From Ambrosia x helenae (taxonomy: Eukaryota; Streptophyta; Magnoliopsida; Asterales; Asteraceae), in the NCBI GenBank assembly GCA_030844895.1, contig CM061231.1, forward strand, positions 1,302,001 to 1,366,000: a DNA stretch of 64,000 nt. Direction: 5' to 3'. A program made the position numbers and the translations under genes. Every line of letters starts with the position of its first letter. Position 1 is the first letter of the stretch. Below, piece by piece: positions 23,423 to 35,690 of the stretch. The notes under the pieces are model-generated. The model did no database searches, was not told where the DNA came from, and saw only the letters and a program-made list of their open reading frames with translations.

Positions 23423-24794
23423 CTACAACTGACCCAGGAGAGAGTTCATGAGAAGCTTTGATTCCCCCTTCATCATCGGGAGGATTGTTATTATTATTAT
23501 TATTATTGTTATTTAAGACTTCTGGAATGCTTATGTTTTCAAAACTATCAAAAAAATTCAAATTATCCACATTATTATAAGAAATTTTAGTGCTATCAAA
23601 CTTATATGGAAAAATATTTTCATAGAATTTAACATCCCTTGAAAATTCAAGTTGTTTTGTTTCTAAAGAAAGAATTTTATAACCTTTTTTAAAAGGAGAA
23701 TACCCAATCAAAATACACTTATCAGACCTACTATTCAATTTATCTGTTTCATTTAAGACAGTCTTAAAACACAAGCATCCAAATGTTCTTAAATGACTAA
23801 TCTTTGGGGGGAACCCATAAATTTTCTCATAGGGACTTTTATCTTGTAAGACAGAAGAAGGAAGCCTGTTTATTAAGTATGGAGCAGTTAGCACACACTC
23901 AGACCACAAATATAAAGGAATATTACTTTGAAACAGAAGAGCCCTAGCTATGTTTAAGAGATGTCTATGCTTTCTCTCCACAACTCCATTCTGTTGTGGA
24001 GTATAAGCACAAGAAGTTTGATGAATGATTCCCTTTTGATTACAAAAATTTGTCATTTGTCTATTTACAAATTCAGTTCCATTATCACTCCTAAAGATTT
24101 TCACACTTTTCTTAAACTGAGTTTTTAGAAGCTCATAAAAGGCAACTATATTTTCAAACACTTCACCTTTTCCTTTTAGCATATAACACCAAACTGACCT
24201 AGAGAAGTCATCCACTATTGTTAAGAAGTATTTATAACCTTCTTTGCTTGTGACCCTGTAGGGTCCCCAAACATCTAAGTGGATTAACTCCCCTAACTCC
24301 TTGGTTTTATGTTCACTCAAAGGAAAAGGTACTCTAACTTGTTTAGCTTTATGACAAATTTCACATAACTCAGAATTAGACCCTTTTAAACTCAACTCTC
24401 TCTTTAACACAGCTAGAACCTCATTAGAGGGATGACCTAATCTATCATGCCATAGATTAGATTCATTAACACTATTAAAACACAAGTTAACATTACTCAC
24501 ATTATCTCCTACAAAGTACAGACCATCATGCTCTTTACCAGTCACCAGGATTCTCTTGGACTTGGAATCCTGGACATAACAAGCATGATCATCAAACCAG
24601 ACATTCATCTTACTATCTTTGGCTAGTTTATTAACAGAAATGAGAGTCACACAGTACTCAGGTATATAGAAGACATCAGTTAGGATAACATTGTTTCCCA
24701 ACTTAATATCTCCTATTTTTAAAACCTTAGCACTAGTCCCATTAGGATGTTTCACTGTCATATTATAACAAGAAACATCCAGACAATTGATCAT
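23388..24794 (-). pseudogene. Copia-2 pre-integrase and integrase segment of pol
   Basis: A 468-codon open frame. 'LWHDRLGHPSNE' and 'CEICHKAKQ' are the zinc-binding pre-integrase region. The integrase core has the D,D,E residues in 'IHLDVWGPY', 'RSDNGTEFVN' and 'GVVERKHRHLLNIARALL'. It is followed by the GKGY-like 'SPFKKGYKI' region and an Asn run encoded by a short ATT/AAT repeat. A TAA just upstream separates it from the protease, and a frameshift near 23390-23420 separates it from reverse transcriptase. Otherwise well preserved. Confidence 0.92.
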
Positions 24795-24797
24795 GTT

Positions 24798-26037
24798 TTA
24801 ATCAGTGCTAACCATATGCTGATTAGCACCTGAATCCATGATCCACTTAAGTAATAAGGCTGTTTTAACCAGATTAGAACAACCAGAAAAGTTTTGAAAA
24901 ATATCACAGGCTTTAGACAAAACAGACACACTTGAAAAACCTTTAACAGACACAGACTCACCTCCAACATTAGAAGGTTGAGGATCATTTGAAGTTCTTT
25001 CACTAATGAGACTCATCAGCTTAGATATCTGCTCAGATGTAAAAGGCAAAACAGAAGTAGCTGATACAGGACTTTTATTAGACATATTGACCTTACCATT
25101 CACCATGTTACTAGACAGATTCCTACCAGGTTGGTTAACTCCAGGTTTTTTCTTATACCCTGGAGGATAGCCAACTAACTCATAACATCTATCCACAGTG
25201 TGTCCCAACATGTTGCAATGTGTGCACTTCAAGTTGAGATTAGGGCCTCTTGTTACTTTCTTTCTATTGTCAAAAGGCTAACTACTCTTAGCAAAGAAAG
25301 AAACATTAGACCCTTTCACACCTGCACTAGCACCCCTATGAGACTCTTCTCTAGAAATGATAGAGAAGGCAGTCTTAACAGATGGTAGAGGGTCTTGCAT
25401 CAAAAGATTAGATCTCACAGTTTGATAAACATCATCTAATCCCATAAGAAATTGCATCAATTTTATTAGACAATTAAAATCATTAAATTTTCCTGAAGCT
25501 TCACAAGAACATGCAGGCAGTTGGACTATAGAGTCCAGCTGCTTCCACATGGTGTTAAGCTTGTGATAGTATTCAGACACAGAACTTCCACTTTGTGTTA
25601 TGGAGTTAATCTTTTGATACAAATTAAAGACAATAGAACCATCTACCTTATCATAGGTTTCCTTCAAGTCAAGCCAGACATCCCTGGCTAGCTTAGAGAA
25701 AACCTGACCTAGAAAAAGTTCTTCACTAACAGAATTCGATAACCAAGTCAGAATGACTGAGTTACATCTATCCCATTTTTTTCCTTAGAACTTCATCATC
25801 TACAGGCCTGACAGTAGTCCCATCTATGAAACCATACTTGTTTTTGGCTTCAAGTGCAAGTTTCATAGAACTGGCCCATACAGAGTAGTTCTCTGTACCT
25901 TTCAACTTAATAGTGATAATAGACAGGGTACTAGTATCACTAGGGTGAATGTACAAAGGATCCCCAATATCCAATTTACTAATTAGAGTATTGGGTGTCT
26001 GTGCACCACCACCACCACCGGCAATAACGTCACCCAT
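24798..26037 (-). pseudogene. Copia-2 gag and protease, frame broken
   Basis: Gag begins at about 26037 ('MGDVIAGGGGG') with the typical 'DPLYIHPSDTSTLSI' and 'GTENYSVWASSMKLALEAKN'. The frame is lost near 25770 and resumes at 25667-25278, where the central capsid part is read. A zinc knuckle of the form C-x2-C-x4-H-x4-C ('CTHCNMLGHTVDRC') follows at about 25232. The protease active site 'WIMDSGANQHM' is intact near 24830, directly before a TAA. At least two frame disruptions make this copy unlikely to supply its own Gag. Confidence 0.88.
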
Positions 26038-26801
26038 GGTAGTGAACACACAATCAAATAGACAGACAACAGTCAAGAAACAAAATCAAACAATACTTAA
26101 CACCTAGAGAGCGAAGCTGTGTCAGTGTTCAGATCATGGGTTCATCATTCATAGGTGCCCACACAGATCTTAACACAGAAGCTCTTTATATAACTATGTA
26201 TTATATAGTATATTATATAGACAAATACCACAGATAAGACAAGTAAGATCAAACCACAGAAAGACCAACACACAACAAACAGATCAAATGCCGGTCCACC
26301 CTAACCCGGCCAAAAGACACCTAGACCAAGACAGACAAAAGAAAAATAAGCAATAACAAGTAGTGGAACAATCTCACCGAGGGGGTGACCCAAGTTAGGG
26401 TTTCTCCAATCCCACTACCTATACCTTCACTTAGGGTATAGAGAAGTGGGGGCAATTGAAGCAATATAATCACAATAACTCCTTCCAACAAGCTCCAATA
26501 ACTCCTTCCAACAAGCTGCTCCCAAGATCACAGAATACCAAGTAACACCTCAGATAATACCCAAAATGATAGACCAGATCTATAGACAGACGAGATCTAT
26601 TATTTTTATCCAGATCAAGAACCAACATCTATTTATTAGACGAGATCCTTGATGTATACAATCAATACACAGATCTGTTAAGAGTTTTAACAGATCTAGA
26701 ACAATAACCAAGATCTATATCAGATCTGATCGAATCAAGACAAGACACAGCGGAAGAGAACAAACCAATCACAATATCAAGAGCCTTAGGCTCTGATACC
26801 A

Positions 26802-27337
26802 TGTAAAAACTAATGGATCTAAAGTAAAATAACGAATCAACCAACAATATACAAGAACAACAAAGAACACAAGCTGCATAGCGACAAAACGGTGACCAAA
26901 ACTTTATTAGTTAACCAACCCAGAAAACACCCCCAGAACCCTGTAAACTCACAAATGTGAGTTCACTAAAAATAGACAGATAAATCTGTCAATAATCAGC
27001 TGATAATAATCAGCTGATGATAAGAGTACAAGACAAAATATAAGAAGATTACAGAGACAAAGGGCAAACGAATGATACAAACCCTAATCGCCCAAAGACT
27101 GAACAGAAAGAATAATATGAGGTGTAACGAAGCATCTGGAAACCCTGGAGGGCTTATATACCAGCTCGTACACAAGTTACACAACAAACCATAAACTATC
27201 AACACTTGAACACTTTTAGTCCCCAGAATATGCTCAAATGACTCCGGTAACCTTGAACTTTAATAACTTGCACAAATACAACTAGAACAAACGTTTAGGC
27301 AGGCAACAAACAACTTATAACGTGTGATATTTCAACA
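26802..27337 (-). repeat. Copia-2 5' LTR (right)
   Basis: 536 bases, nearly identical to the left LTR. The promoter of the element is expected here. The internal region begins with the primer binding site at about 26788-26801. Confidence 0.95.
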
Positions 27338-28400
27338 CATACAAAATGAATTTGGGTTAAACCGGGTGTTTCTTCTAAGTATATTAGACTTCTTATGTAT
27401 AGTTATCGTATTTAGAAGGTATCTATTTTGTAAGATTGCTCTCTTTATATATAGAGAGCTATTATACCCCAATTTGAGTTGCAAATCAATATATATACAC
27501 ATTATTCATGGTTCATTCTGATTTGGTCAAAATGGGTTCAAGCCAATTGTGTTTTGAATTAGTAGTATATAACTTACTTGCGTAAGCTGACCGGTTTGAG
27601 TATTTGTTTCATGGAGGCGTAATGCATCAACTAGTAAAGGTGAAGGTTTGATTAGAAGACTCCTTTGGAACGGCTTGGCTCATGGTGAAGACTTGGCTTA
27701 GGGCCTTGTTGAATGTTGAATTATGTCTTGTTTTTACATTTGTTTTGTTGAAATTCTATTGCACTTCGTTTTTATATTAAGACTTATATTGTTATTGATG
27801 TTTTGAAACAATGGTAGTCATGTAATTCCAATAAGTAACATGCCTAAGTTTTGGGGTGTTACGTATGTGGAGTCAGGTATGATGATGTTATGTTTGACAC
27901 GGGTAGTTTGGCATGTATATGAAATAATATATTTTTTATATGTAAATATGTTTATGATGTGTTGGATAGGTTAGTGATCAGCTAATAAGACTATTTAGTG
28001 CTTGCACTATACGCCCATTTACTTGATAAAGAGGTTGATTGCGGCTTATGTTTTATTATTGGTGGGTCAAAAGTTGTCGTCGTGTGTTTTTATTGTATCA
28101 AATCTCAAAAGTTATAAAGAGATTTGTTAAGCACACAAACATGATCAGGTTGTTATGGACTAATAATACCACACGGTTGTATATATAAACGGTTTACTAG
28201 AGATCATCATGCAAAAGGCATTCTGGACATCTAATTGTTGTGACAATCAATTCTGAGTTAGTGTTAAGGAGAGAACAACTCGCATGGTTGTTGATTAGGG
28301 TATTAGATTTTAATAATCCAAACTTTCACCTATTGGCCGGTAATAATCTGTACTTCAAAAATTCCCAACAACGATCCCAACTTTCAGACACTTTTCCTGT
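27338..28400. other. Gene-free stretch after Copia-2
   Basis: I searched here for a displaced last exon of Miro (a hydrophobic segment followed by basic residues) and found none. 'tttggggtgttac' at about 27855 resembles the inverse of a common LTR start. The segment at 28310-28350 ('ttttaataatccaaac', 'cacctattggccgg') has a related copy at 32240-32280. Nothing else is recognisable. Confidence 0.5.
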
Positions 28401-28401
28401 G

Positions 28402-28700
28402 GCGCTACAAGAAATATGACTTTTAGGCAACACCTTTAGCGGCGACCACGCCGCTAAAGGTTAAAACCTGGCAGGAGCCCTCCCAACCGTTGATCAAGAT
28501 CAGATCCAACGTCCAGGAAAACATCGTACATGGTTTCTCTCTCTCCCTCTCTCTCTCTCTTCACCACCATCGTAAACCCCCACCTCTCACTCTCCCACCG
28601 GAAACCACAACCACCTACCACCGGTACTCGACCACCACCACAGCTCCACCACCGGGAACCACAACCCCTCACTCTCATTCCTCCCTCTGACGCGTAATTG
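28402..28700 (+). mobile_element. CACTA (En/Spm)-like transposon end
   Basis: 'cgctacaagaaatatgac' at about 28404 resembles the CACTACAAGAAA terminus of plant CACTA elements, with CGCTA in place of CACTA. Directly after it is an inverted pair, 'cctttagcggcg' and 'cgccgctaaagg' (28431-28460), typical of sub-terminal CACTA repeats. A CT-rich tract follows. No opposite end and no transposase were found. Confidence 0.5.
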
Positions 28701-28919
28701 CACCTAAGTTTTTTTTAAATGTTTATATGGTTTGTTTTTTTTATATAAATTGTTAACTTTTTTTTTTTTGTAATATATTTATAATTTGAAGGGCCGGTCT
28801 ACAATCTCTCGTTACCGGAGATTCATCATCTTTACCGGTTAGTTGCCGCTATTTGTTTTTTTTTGTTTTTATATATATTTATGCTTTATATTGTTAGTAT
28901 TCAGGTTTGTACCTGTGTA

Positions 28920-29580
28920 TATAGGTATGTATGTGTGTATTGAGGTATATATATATATATATATATTTATAATAAAGTGTGTATTTTTATTTTAAAAACA
29001 ATATATTATGTACATATATTTAAAAAAAAAGATATATGTAAGTAAATATGTAGATTTTTCAAAAAAATATATATAATGTATAAATATTTTAAAAAAAAAT
29101 ATAAGTAAGTATGTATTTATACTTTTTTAAAAAATATATTATGTATGTAGATTTTTTTTAAATATATTAAATGTGTAATTTTTACAAAATATATTATGTG
29201 TGTATATTTTTTACAAATTATATTATGTATGTAAATTTTTTTTAAAAAAAATATATTATGTGTGTATATATGAGTCTATATATGTAAGTATGTATGTGGG
29301 TAAGTGTGTGTGTGTGTGTATATATATATATATGAGTATATATATGTAAGTTGATTTAAAAATACAATGTATATATTTATGTATGTATGTAGGTATGTAA
29401 GTATATGTATGTGTGTGTAAATTTGCAATTATGTATGCGTGTATGTTTGTAAGTATGTATGGGTGTATGTTTGTAAGCATGTGTGCGTGTATGTTTGTAA
29501 GTATGTATATGTGTATGTATGTAAGTATGTATGCGTGTATGTTTATTATATTTATATGTTAATGTATATTGAGACTAGAA
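28920..29580 (+). repeat. Low-complexity (TA)n / (TATG)n-type minisatellite region
   Basis: Long runs based on 'tatg', 'taag' and 'ta', with repeats such as 'gtatgtttgtaagtatgtat'. Open frames over it are artefacts of the repeat. Confidence 0.9.
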
Positions 29581-29587
29581 AGACATG

Positions 29588-32530
29588 TGTCACACCCCGC
29601 TAAGGCGGAAACATGGGGATGTGCCTTGAAAGGTTTTCAAGCACAAGGTTCGAGCAACACATAAGATGTAAATTAAGTAGATATCAACAAACGATAATTT
29701 AAGTCTTACAAAGTTAAGATAAATGTAATATTGTCTAAAAGTATTGGACCAAATGCCGAAAACATAACATGACCAACGTTATTAAATCTTGACCGGTGTA
29801 GGTGATGATACCACAGAATGTGCTCTCGAATCCCTCTATCAAGTTTCTGCTCCCCATGATCAATTACCTGGAAAAAAAACGCATAAAAGATTTGTCAACA
29901 TAATGTCGGTGAGTTCACAGGTTTTAATGTACTATGTAAAGTGCTTGTGAAATTCGTGTATGACCAATCAAAGTAGCTAAGCTAATGATTACTGTGCAAA
30001 TCATGAGTCACATAACCAAACCTCTTGACTGTTGTGCCTCGCGCATTGTACAATAAAGACAATGTATATATAGTAAAATACGAACACTCTCTTGTGTGTA
30101 ACCGGTTAGAGCGACTAACTGAGAGTGGGGGTGTCAACCCAATAGATCTATTTAAGTGTTCCATGGCTGTTGATAGCTAATGGTTACAGTGTAAATGTAA
30201 GTACGAGGACTGTTGAGCTCATGAACCGAATACATGTTTCACACGGTAGTCACGATATAATATCACCCAATATGTAATGTACTAGAAATGTAGCATGTTT
30301 ATCCCCCAAAAATGTAAAACTGTAAAACCGGGCCATGAAATTCACCTGATGACTGTAGAGAAAGTCTAGTGGATAGAATAGCTACTGTCCTGATAATCGG
30401 TATCCTAAGATTAACAAGGACATGGTAAGTTGTACGTTCTTGTCGTTTACCATACAAGTTGTTCACCCGACATGTGGGCCCATGTGTCTTGTACTTTCTG
30501 GGCCATTATTTGTGTTCGTGACAATTACTACGTAGTTCGTGTGTACTTTGTAAAGTGTACGGTTTCGTGAATTCCGGGGGTTTTATTGTAGAAACGTATT
30601 TACTATTAATAAAACGAGCCCCACACGTCATCATGGGTTATAGAGTATTCCCACTTTAACATGTGTGATGTTTTCTTTGAAAAAAAAAACAAATGTTTGG
30701 CATGTGTTATAATATTATAATATCAAGGTTGTGATTAACACATGTTAGGATCATTTTAACATACGTTTTTGTGAGATCCAAAATCTAACTAATAAATTTG
30801 ATCAAAATCCGAACCTTGGCATAACATATTCGACTATCTTATGTTCATCAATGTATACAAAAGTGTTCATAAGTGTGTAGGTGTATCTATTTTGAAAACC
30901 GTACATATATACACTTACAAAATGTGAGATAGATTTGTATATACCTATATGTTATGTTTAAGTTTTGAAAACACCAAGTCATTGTTATCCGGCTAATAAC
31001 CACATGCATTCACAAGCTTCGGGTTTAGTGATCTATCACCCGAGTCGATTATAGCACAATGTGGGTGTTATTTATGTATATACGCGTGTATATGCAGTAA
31101 CTTAGGATAACTTCTTGAAAATAAAAAACCACATTACTTGTTTTAACTAACATATAATCGATTTAATGTGCTTAGGGCCTATTAGTTTAGATAAAAGGCC
31201 GAGAGCGTCATGTGTACAAAGAAATGGGCCGATTGTTATGGAACAAAAGAGAACTCATAGATAGTTATTGTACCTAGTCAAAATGAAGATGAATTCGAAA
31301 GCTTGCTCTACTCTGGCTTCCAAATGAGAAGTTGATTAGCCTCGGACCTTGGGAGATCTATGTCTTGTTTGATTGGTGAGTATAAGGAAAAATGGTTTAT
31401 GGTTTTGGGTGGGTTGGGTTTGGCCAAGAAGAAGGAAAAGAAACACAAGATGTTTACTTGATTTGTGAGTTTGTAAGTGGGTGTATGTGTTCAAAGCTCA
31501 ATCCAAAAGCCTTCTTATATAGTCCATCGAATGGCAAGCCCATCACATTGATCATTGTAGTTTTGAAAGTACATTCCAATCTTGTATAAGGGTTTGACAT
31601 TGGGTGAAAGAGACACATGCTTATGGATGTCTTCGGGATCGGCAGAGTTCAAGGAAAAAAGAAGATCAAACTAGTTTTGGATGGTATCAAGCCTAGGGAT
31701 GATCTTAGTTGTCTTAATGAGGCCTATTATGGTATAAGAAGGTGTGTTTTGTCTCTAAGTGTCATGCATGTGGGGTATGGACAAAGTTAATCAATGAATT
31801 GTCATGGTTGTGGTGTGTCCCTTTCGGCAGATTATAGAAGGAAAAGAGGAATGTTTGTTTGTTTACTAAGTAGGGAAAGAAATCTCTCTAGGGATGTGTT
31901 GTTGATATAGCTAAATTCCTGCAAGTATTGGACACACATGGTGAAAATGACACATGATGGTGGCTTTGTTTTGGTTCGGCCGATTATAAGAATCAAGAGG
32001 ATCCATCACTTTGAGTTAAGATCACATCATGGGAGTTTGTAGTGTCATAAATATAAGGTTCTAAATGGGTATAAGCAAGGTTGTCATGGTGTACTTGTGT
32101 TGTGTAGTTTTCGACTGAGATTATCAAGGAAGAGAAGATGGTTTTTATTGGTTGTTAGTTAAGCCAAATGAGGTAAGGTTCATGTGTTGGGAGGTGTGTT
32201 GTGTTTAAGATGTAGTTGCCATGTTTGTATAAAGGGATTGGATTTTAATAATCCAAAACTTCACCTATTGCCAAATAACCCAGCTTCGTGGATGACAACG
32301 ACCTCTTTAATCTCCTCCGAAGATCATCCGTCCACTTTGATTTCATAGGGAGTTGTTGAGAACGGAAATATCCACCGACCTCTTCATCCCTCTCCATACG
32401 ATCCCCCATTTTTTGTACTACAGCCACTGTGGTGTGGGATGTGTGAAAATCAAACATTACATATCTGTTTATAGGTGGAAATGGCAGTATTAAATTCTGC
32501 ATCCTCAAGTTGCGGATATGTCAGTATTAT
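29588..32530 (+). other. Gene-free stretch, possible retrotransposon LTR start at 29588
   Basis: 'tgtcacaccccgctaaggcgg' resembles the TGTCACACCCC start common to plant LTR retrotransposons. No matching second LTR, primer site or coding domain was found, so a solo LTR of unknown length is only a possibility. The right part (32230-32280) repeats the 'attttaataatccaaa' segment of 28310. A short - strand open frame at 32508-32245 has no recognised relative. No gene is supported. Confidence 0.3.
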
Positions 32531-33995
32531 ATAAAATAAAAGTACTTTTATTAAATTAAAAAATAATAATATAATACGAATTTTAACAAATCCAAAATAA
32601 TTATCAAATACCCCGAATACATACATGAAACTAAAACATGCAATTCAAACATAAAAAAAATTTAGCCAATTTTACATTTACATAATATACACATGAAACC
32701 GAAGCACGCATGTTATCCCTACAATTGACTACAAACATAAAAACTTTAACAAATCTATCAAATGAACCAAGACTTTTACAACATCCGAAATTATACACGG
32801 TTTACACCACCTGTAACTGTAATAAAACTTGCAGTCTTTCCAGGTGAAACCACCACATCTCTAATATAAGTAACTCTCCATGCAGATGTAACATCTATCC
32901 AATGAGTACAAAATTGTACTTTTTCTGAGATGTACATCTATTCCAACTCTATAGGGGTACCAAATTTAGGAGATGAGCCCTAACTATGGATACCCTGATA
33001 GCATTTCCATTCTCAATGGTCATCGGAAGGCCTTGGAAGTTACTCTATAAAAAACAATCAAGGGCATTCTCAACCATGATCTCCAGGCTACGTTAATTAA
33101 CTCGCCATGACGTAGATATGGGAGGCAATCCACCTCTCCCATATAATTAAATATCCATGCAGATGTAACATCGATCCAAAGTAGGAGTGGACAAAAAAGC
33201 CAACACCGGAAATCTGGTCTTGAAAATCTGGAGCTGAAACACTTAAAATCAAAGATAAACGAAGCTTAAAGAGACCATATTCCTATCCATGCCTCCTGTA
33301 AGAAAAAAATAAAAGAAATTTTTTGGCATGATGTGAATGGTATATCCCGATTCCTCTCCATGCCATGCCGGGGACACCCCATAGCAAGAACCCATCCTCC
33401 TCCCGCCAACACCCCATCATCCATTATCGATAATATCATTCAATATTATATTATTTTACAAGCCAAGTCAAGAACCGAGATCAAAACTAGTTTTTTTATT
33501 TATTTTCTTTTTTGTTTTTATTTATGTTTTTTTTCCGGTCTAAGTGTCCGATTTTCTACTGCTTTGACTACGGAGGAGTATTGGACCCTATTATTATTAG
33601 GGTTAATTAGGATAAGCCCACGGGCTTAGTTAGGTTTCTAAGTTCCTTGTGATCTCTATATATTGTAACCTAACCTTTCAATAATATCATTCAATATTAT
33701 ATTATTTTACAAAAAGCCCAAATTTAATTACTTAATTGGCACAAACTTAATTACATGACCCGAGGTGTTGTTACAAGTAATAAAGAAAGGTGGCTGATGA
33801 TTAAAAAAGAAGAAGAAGAATCAACTACGTCTGTCTCCCTCCAAGTAACCCAACCCCTACCCAGTCCCACCATCATGACCCTGCCACCACCGTCGGCCGA
33901 CCTCCCACCACCGAGCGCCGCCTACCACCACTACCCTCTAGTCCGTATTCTTTAATTTGGGTATTTTCTTTACTTATATTGTCACCATCACGTGT
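32531..33995. other. AT-rich stretch with short direct repeats, no recognised gene
   Basis: A 27-base segment containing 'tccatgcagatgtaacatc' occurs at about 32878 and 33152; on the - strand both copies read 'WIDVTSAW', suggesting remains of a duplicated coding piece that I cannot name. 'aatatcattcaatattatat' occurs at about 33433 and 33680. Otherwise nothing is recognisable. Confidence 0.4.
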
Positions 33996-34341
33996 TTGTA
34001 AATATGTATTTATCATTGCCTTCTTGTATTTTTGTTTCAAATTGACCAAACACACACTGATATGTTAAAAGAAAGATAATAAGAAGTACAAGGACCTTTT
34101 ATGTCATTTTTAACAGTTAGATAATAATAATACATGTAGTGTAGGGACTAAAGTTGTCATTTTGTAATAGTTTTAGGCGGGAAAAGTTGTTAACAGCTCT
34201 TGGTTGTTATAAACGGTTGAGTAGGGTAATCAATCCTTAGCTTCGTTTGGTGTAAATCCTTCTTTCTCTCTATCTCTCACTACAAACTTAGCTGTATCAC
34301 ATACTAGTTAACAAATGACTTAATTAGTTTAGGAATGGACT

Positions 34342-34432
34342 GTCAATATTATTGCAGTGTAGTGGTAGAGACATTGATGGGCAACGATAAAAGACCCGGG
34401 GATCCTGGTTCGATTCGTTGGCTGTTAAAAAA
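34342..34432 (+). mobile_element. Short tRNA-derived SINE (or retro-tRNA pseudogene)
   Basis: A 91-base insertion with a tRNA-type A box ('gtagtggtagagac') and B box ('ggttcgattc') about 50 bases apart and an A-rich end ('gttaaaaaa'). It is flanked by a perfect 16-base duplication 'agtttaggaatggact' (34326-34341 and 34433-34448). A related segment at about 45145-45170 has the same flanking sequence once and without the insertion, i.e. an empty site. The A box and the 'gacccgggg' part recall tRNA-Gly. Mobilised by a LINE reverse transcriptase, as usual for SINEs (inference). Confidence 0.82.
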
Positions 34433-34448
34433 AGTTTAGGAATGGACT

Positions 34449-35690
34449 CTACTCAAATTTGTTTAAACTTTTTTTACAATTTTATGCTTATTTTACCGAT
34501 TAGTTTCATTCAGAAATAGTCTAAAATATTTTAAGATAAAAAATTAGATCTTAACTCACGATCTACTTTTTAGAGAAATAAAAGTAATGAAATAATGGAT
34601 AACACTATCTATCTACTTGATTAATAGATCGAACACAATTTTCAAAAGATTTATTTTTGAGAAAATCACCAAATTGAACATTGACTAATTAGAAAAGCAG
34701 AAATAAACATCTGAAATGGCTAAGGTATAGGGTTTTATATGCAAAACAAGATTTTGCAGAATGTGACATTTATAACACTTTTAGATGAAACGTCTAGTAT
34801 CTATGGATTTTCTTTGGTGACAGACCCACAACTGAACCAATTATTTGTTGATATGTAGCGTTTTCAAAGGAAACAATTGCGTAAACGTCTCAAGAGGAGG
34901 AAAAGTCTAGGTACGTAGAGATCATGGGACATGGTTAGAGATCAAGGGAAAGGCTAGAAAATATGGGAAAGGCTAGAGATTGGGGAAAATTAAAGGTTGA
35001 GCTCCAACATTTTCCCCACGTGTTAGCCTCTTATTATTCCGTTTGTAGGTCCCGGCACCAGAGGAAATCCCTACACACCATACATTTCCTCTAAAGTATC
35101 CAAGTGTCACCTACTCTATAAACTTGTTCTACGTGAACCCCTACACCTTAGCCATTTTGGCTTTTACAATTGGCCAATATCCAATTTCATTTTCTTCCCT
35201 TTATTTTAACGGCGAGCATACGCCGTTTAGAATCTTCTTCTAAAATCTACATAATCCTTATTTTGTGACACTTGAACATGCACCAGTTTCATGAGTATAA
35301 ACACATAAAACCACTAGGCCAATAGCCTAGATATAGACTTTTATTGTTTAGGATTAAATTCAAGATGAAACTGCAGTGAAGCTTGAGAATTCTATCTTGT
35401 ATAAATTTTCTCCCGAGAGGAGTATTTATACAGTCGAGATTTACATTCTACACCATGCGGCTTAGTAATGTGATCACTATAGCAACCATGACTACTTTGT
35501 AGTGTGATATAAGGTTGAAGGCATGGCTTGCTAGATTATTTAGGTACCAATATTCTGGTGTGTACCGTCTTTCAAGCTTAGCCATGACTCGCCCGACTAA
35601 TAATAATATCAAAGTTAGATAATCAAAAGTGGAGACTACTACGGTATAAGACCTTGCGTGGTCCGAAAAGAAGTCACCCCCGTCTTTTTT
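34449..35690. other. Gene-free stretch
   Basis: No feature is recognised in 34700-35690. The part at 34449-34660 is similar to 45160-45330 (see findings). Open frames are short and on sequence without coding character. Confidence 0.4.

Larger units (their letters stand above)
21015..27337 (-). mobile_element. Young Ty1/Copia LTR retrotransposon behind Miro (Copia-2)
   Basis: Full-length element on the - strand. LTRs 21015-21550 and 26802-27337 are both 536 bases, start 'tgtaaaaactaatgg' and end 'gatatttcaaca'. A perfect five-base duplication 'catac' flanks the element (21010-21014 and 27338-27342). Primer binding site complement 'ggctctgataccat' is directly inside the right LTR, and the polypurine tract ('aaaggggggа' type on the - strand) directly inside the left. 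I count about nine differences between the LTRs, roughly 1.7 percent, so the insertion is recent. It starts 208 bases after the Miro stop codon. Confidence 0.96.

Noticed and set aside
27604..27760. Possible displaced last exon of Miro after Copia-2
   Set aside because: No frame gives a hydrophobic helix with the expected Ala/Val/Gly composition, and no splice acceptor with a matching phase was convincing.
28454..28690. Pro/Thr/Ser-rich and Gly/Trp-rich frames on opposite strands
   Set aside because: Both are products of the CT-rich and CCACC-rich low-complexity DNA in a CACTA-like end.
29256..29480. 74-codon frame of His/Tyr/Thr repeats
   Set aside because: A translation of the (TATG)n-type minisatellite.
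29588..31000. A complete Gypsy element
   Set aside because: Only a TGTCACACCCC-type start is seen; no second LTR, primer site or pol motif was found.
34342..34432. A functional tRNA gene
   Set aside because: A and B boxes are present but no paired acceptor stem can be formed, and the flanking duplication shows retroposition.
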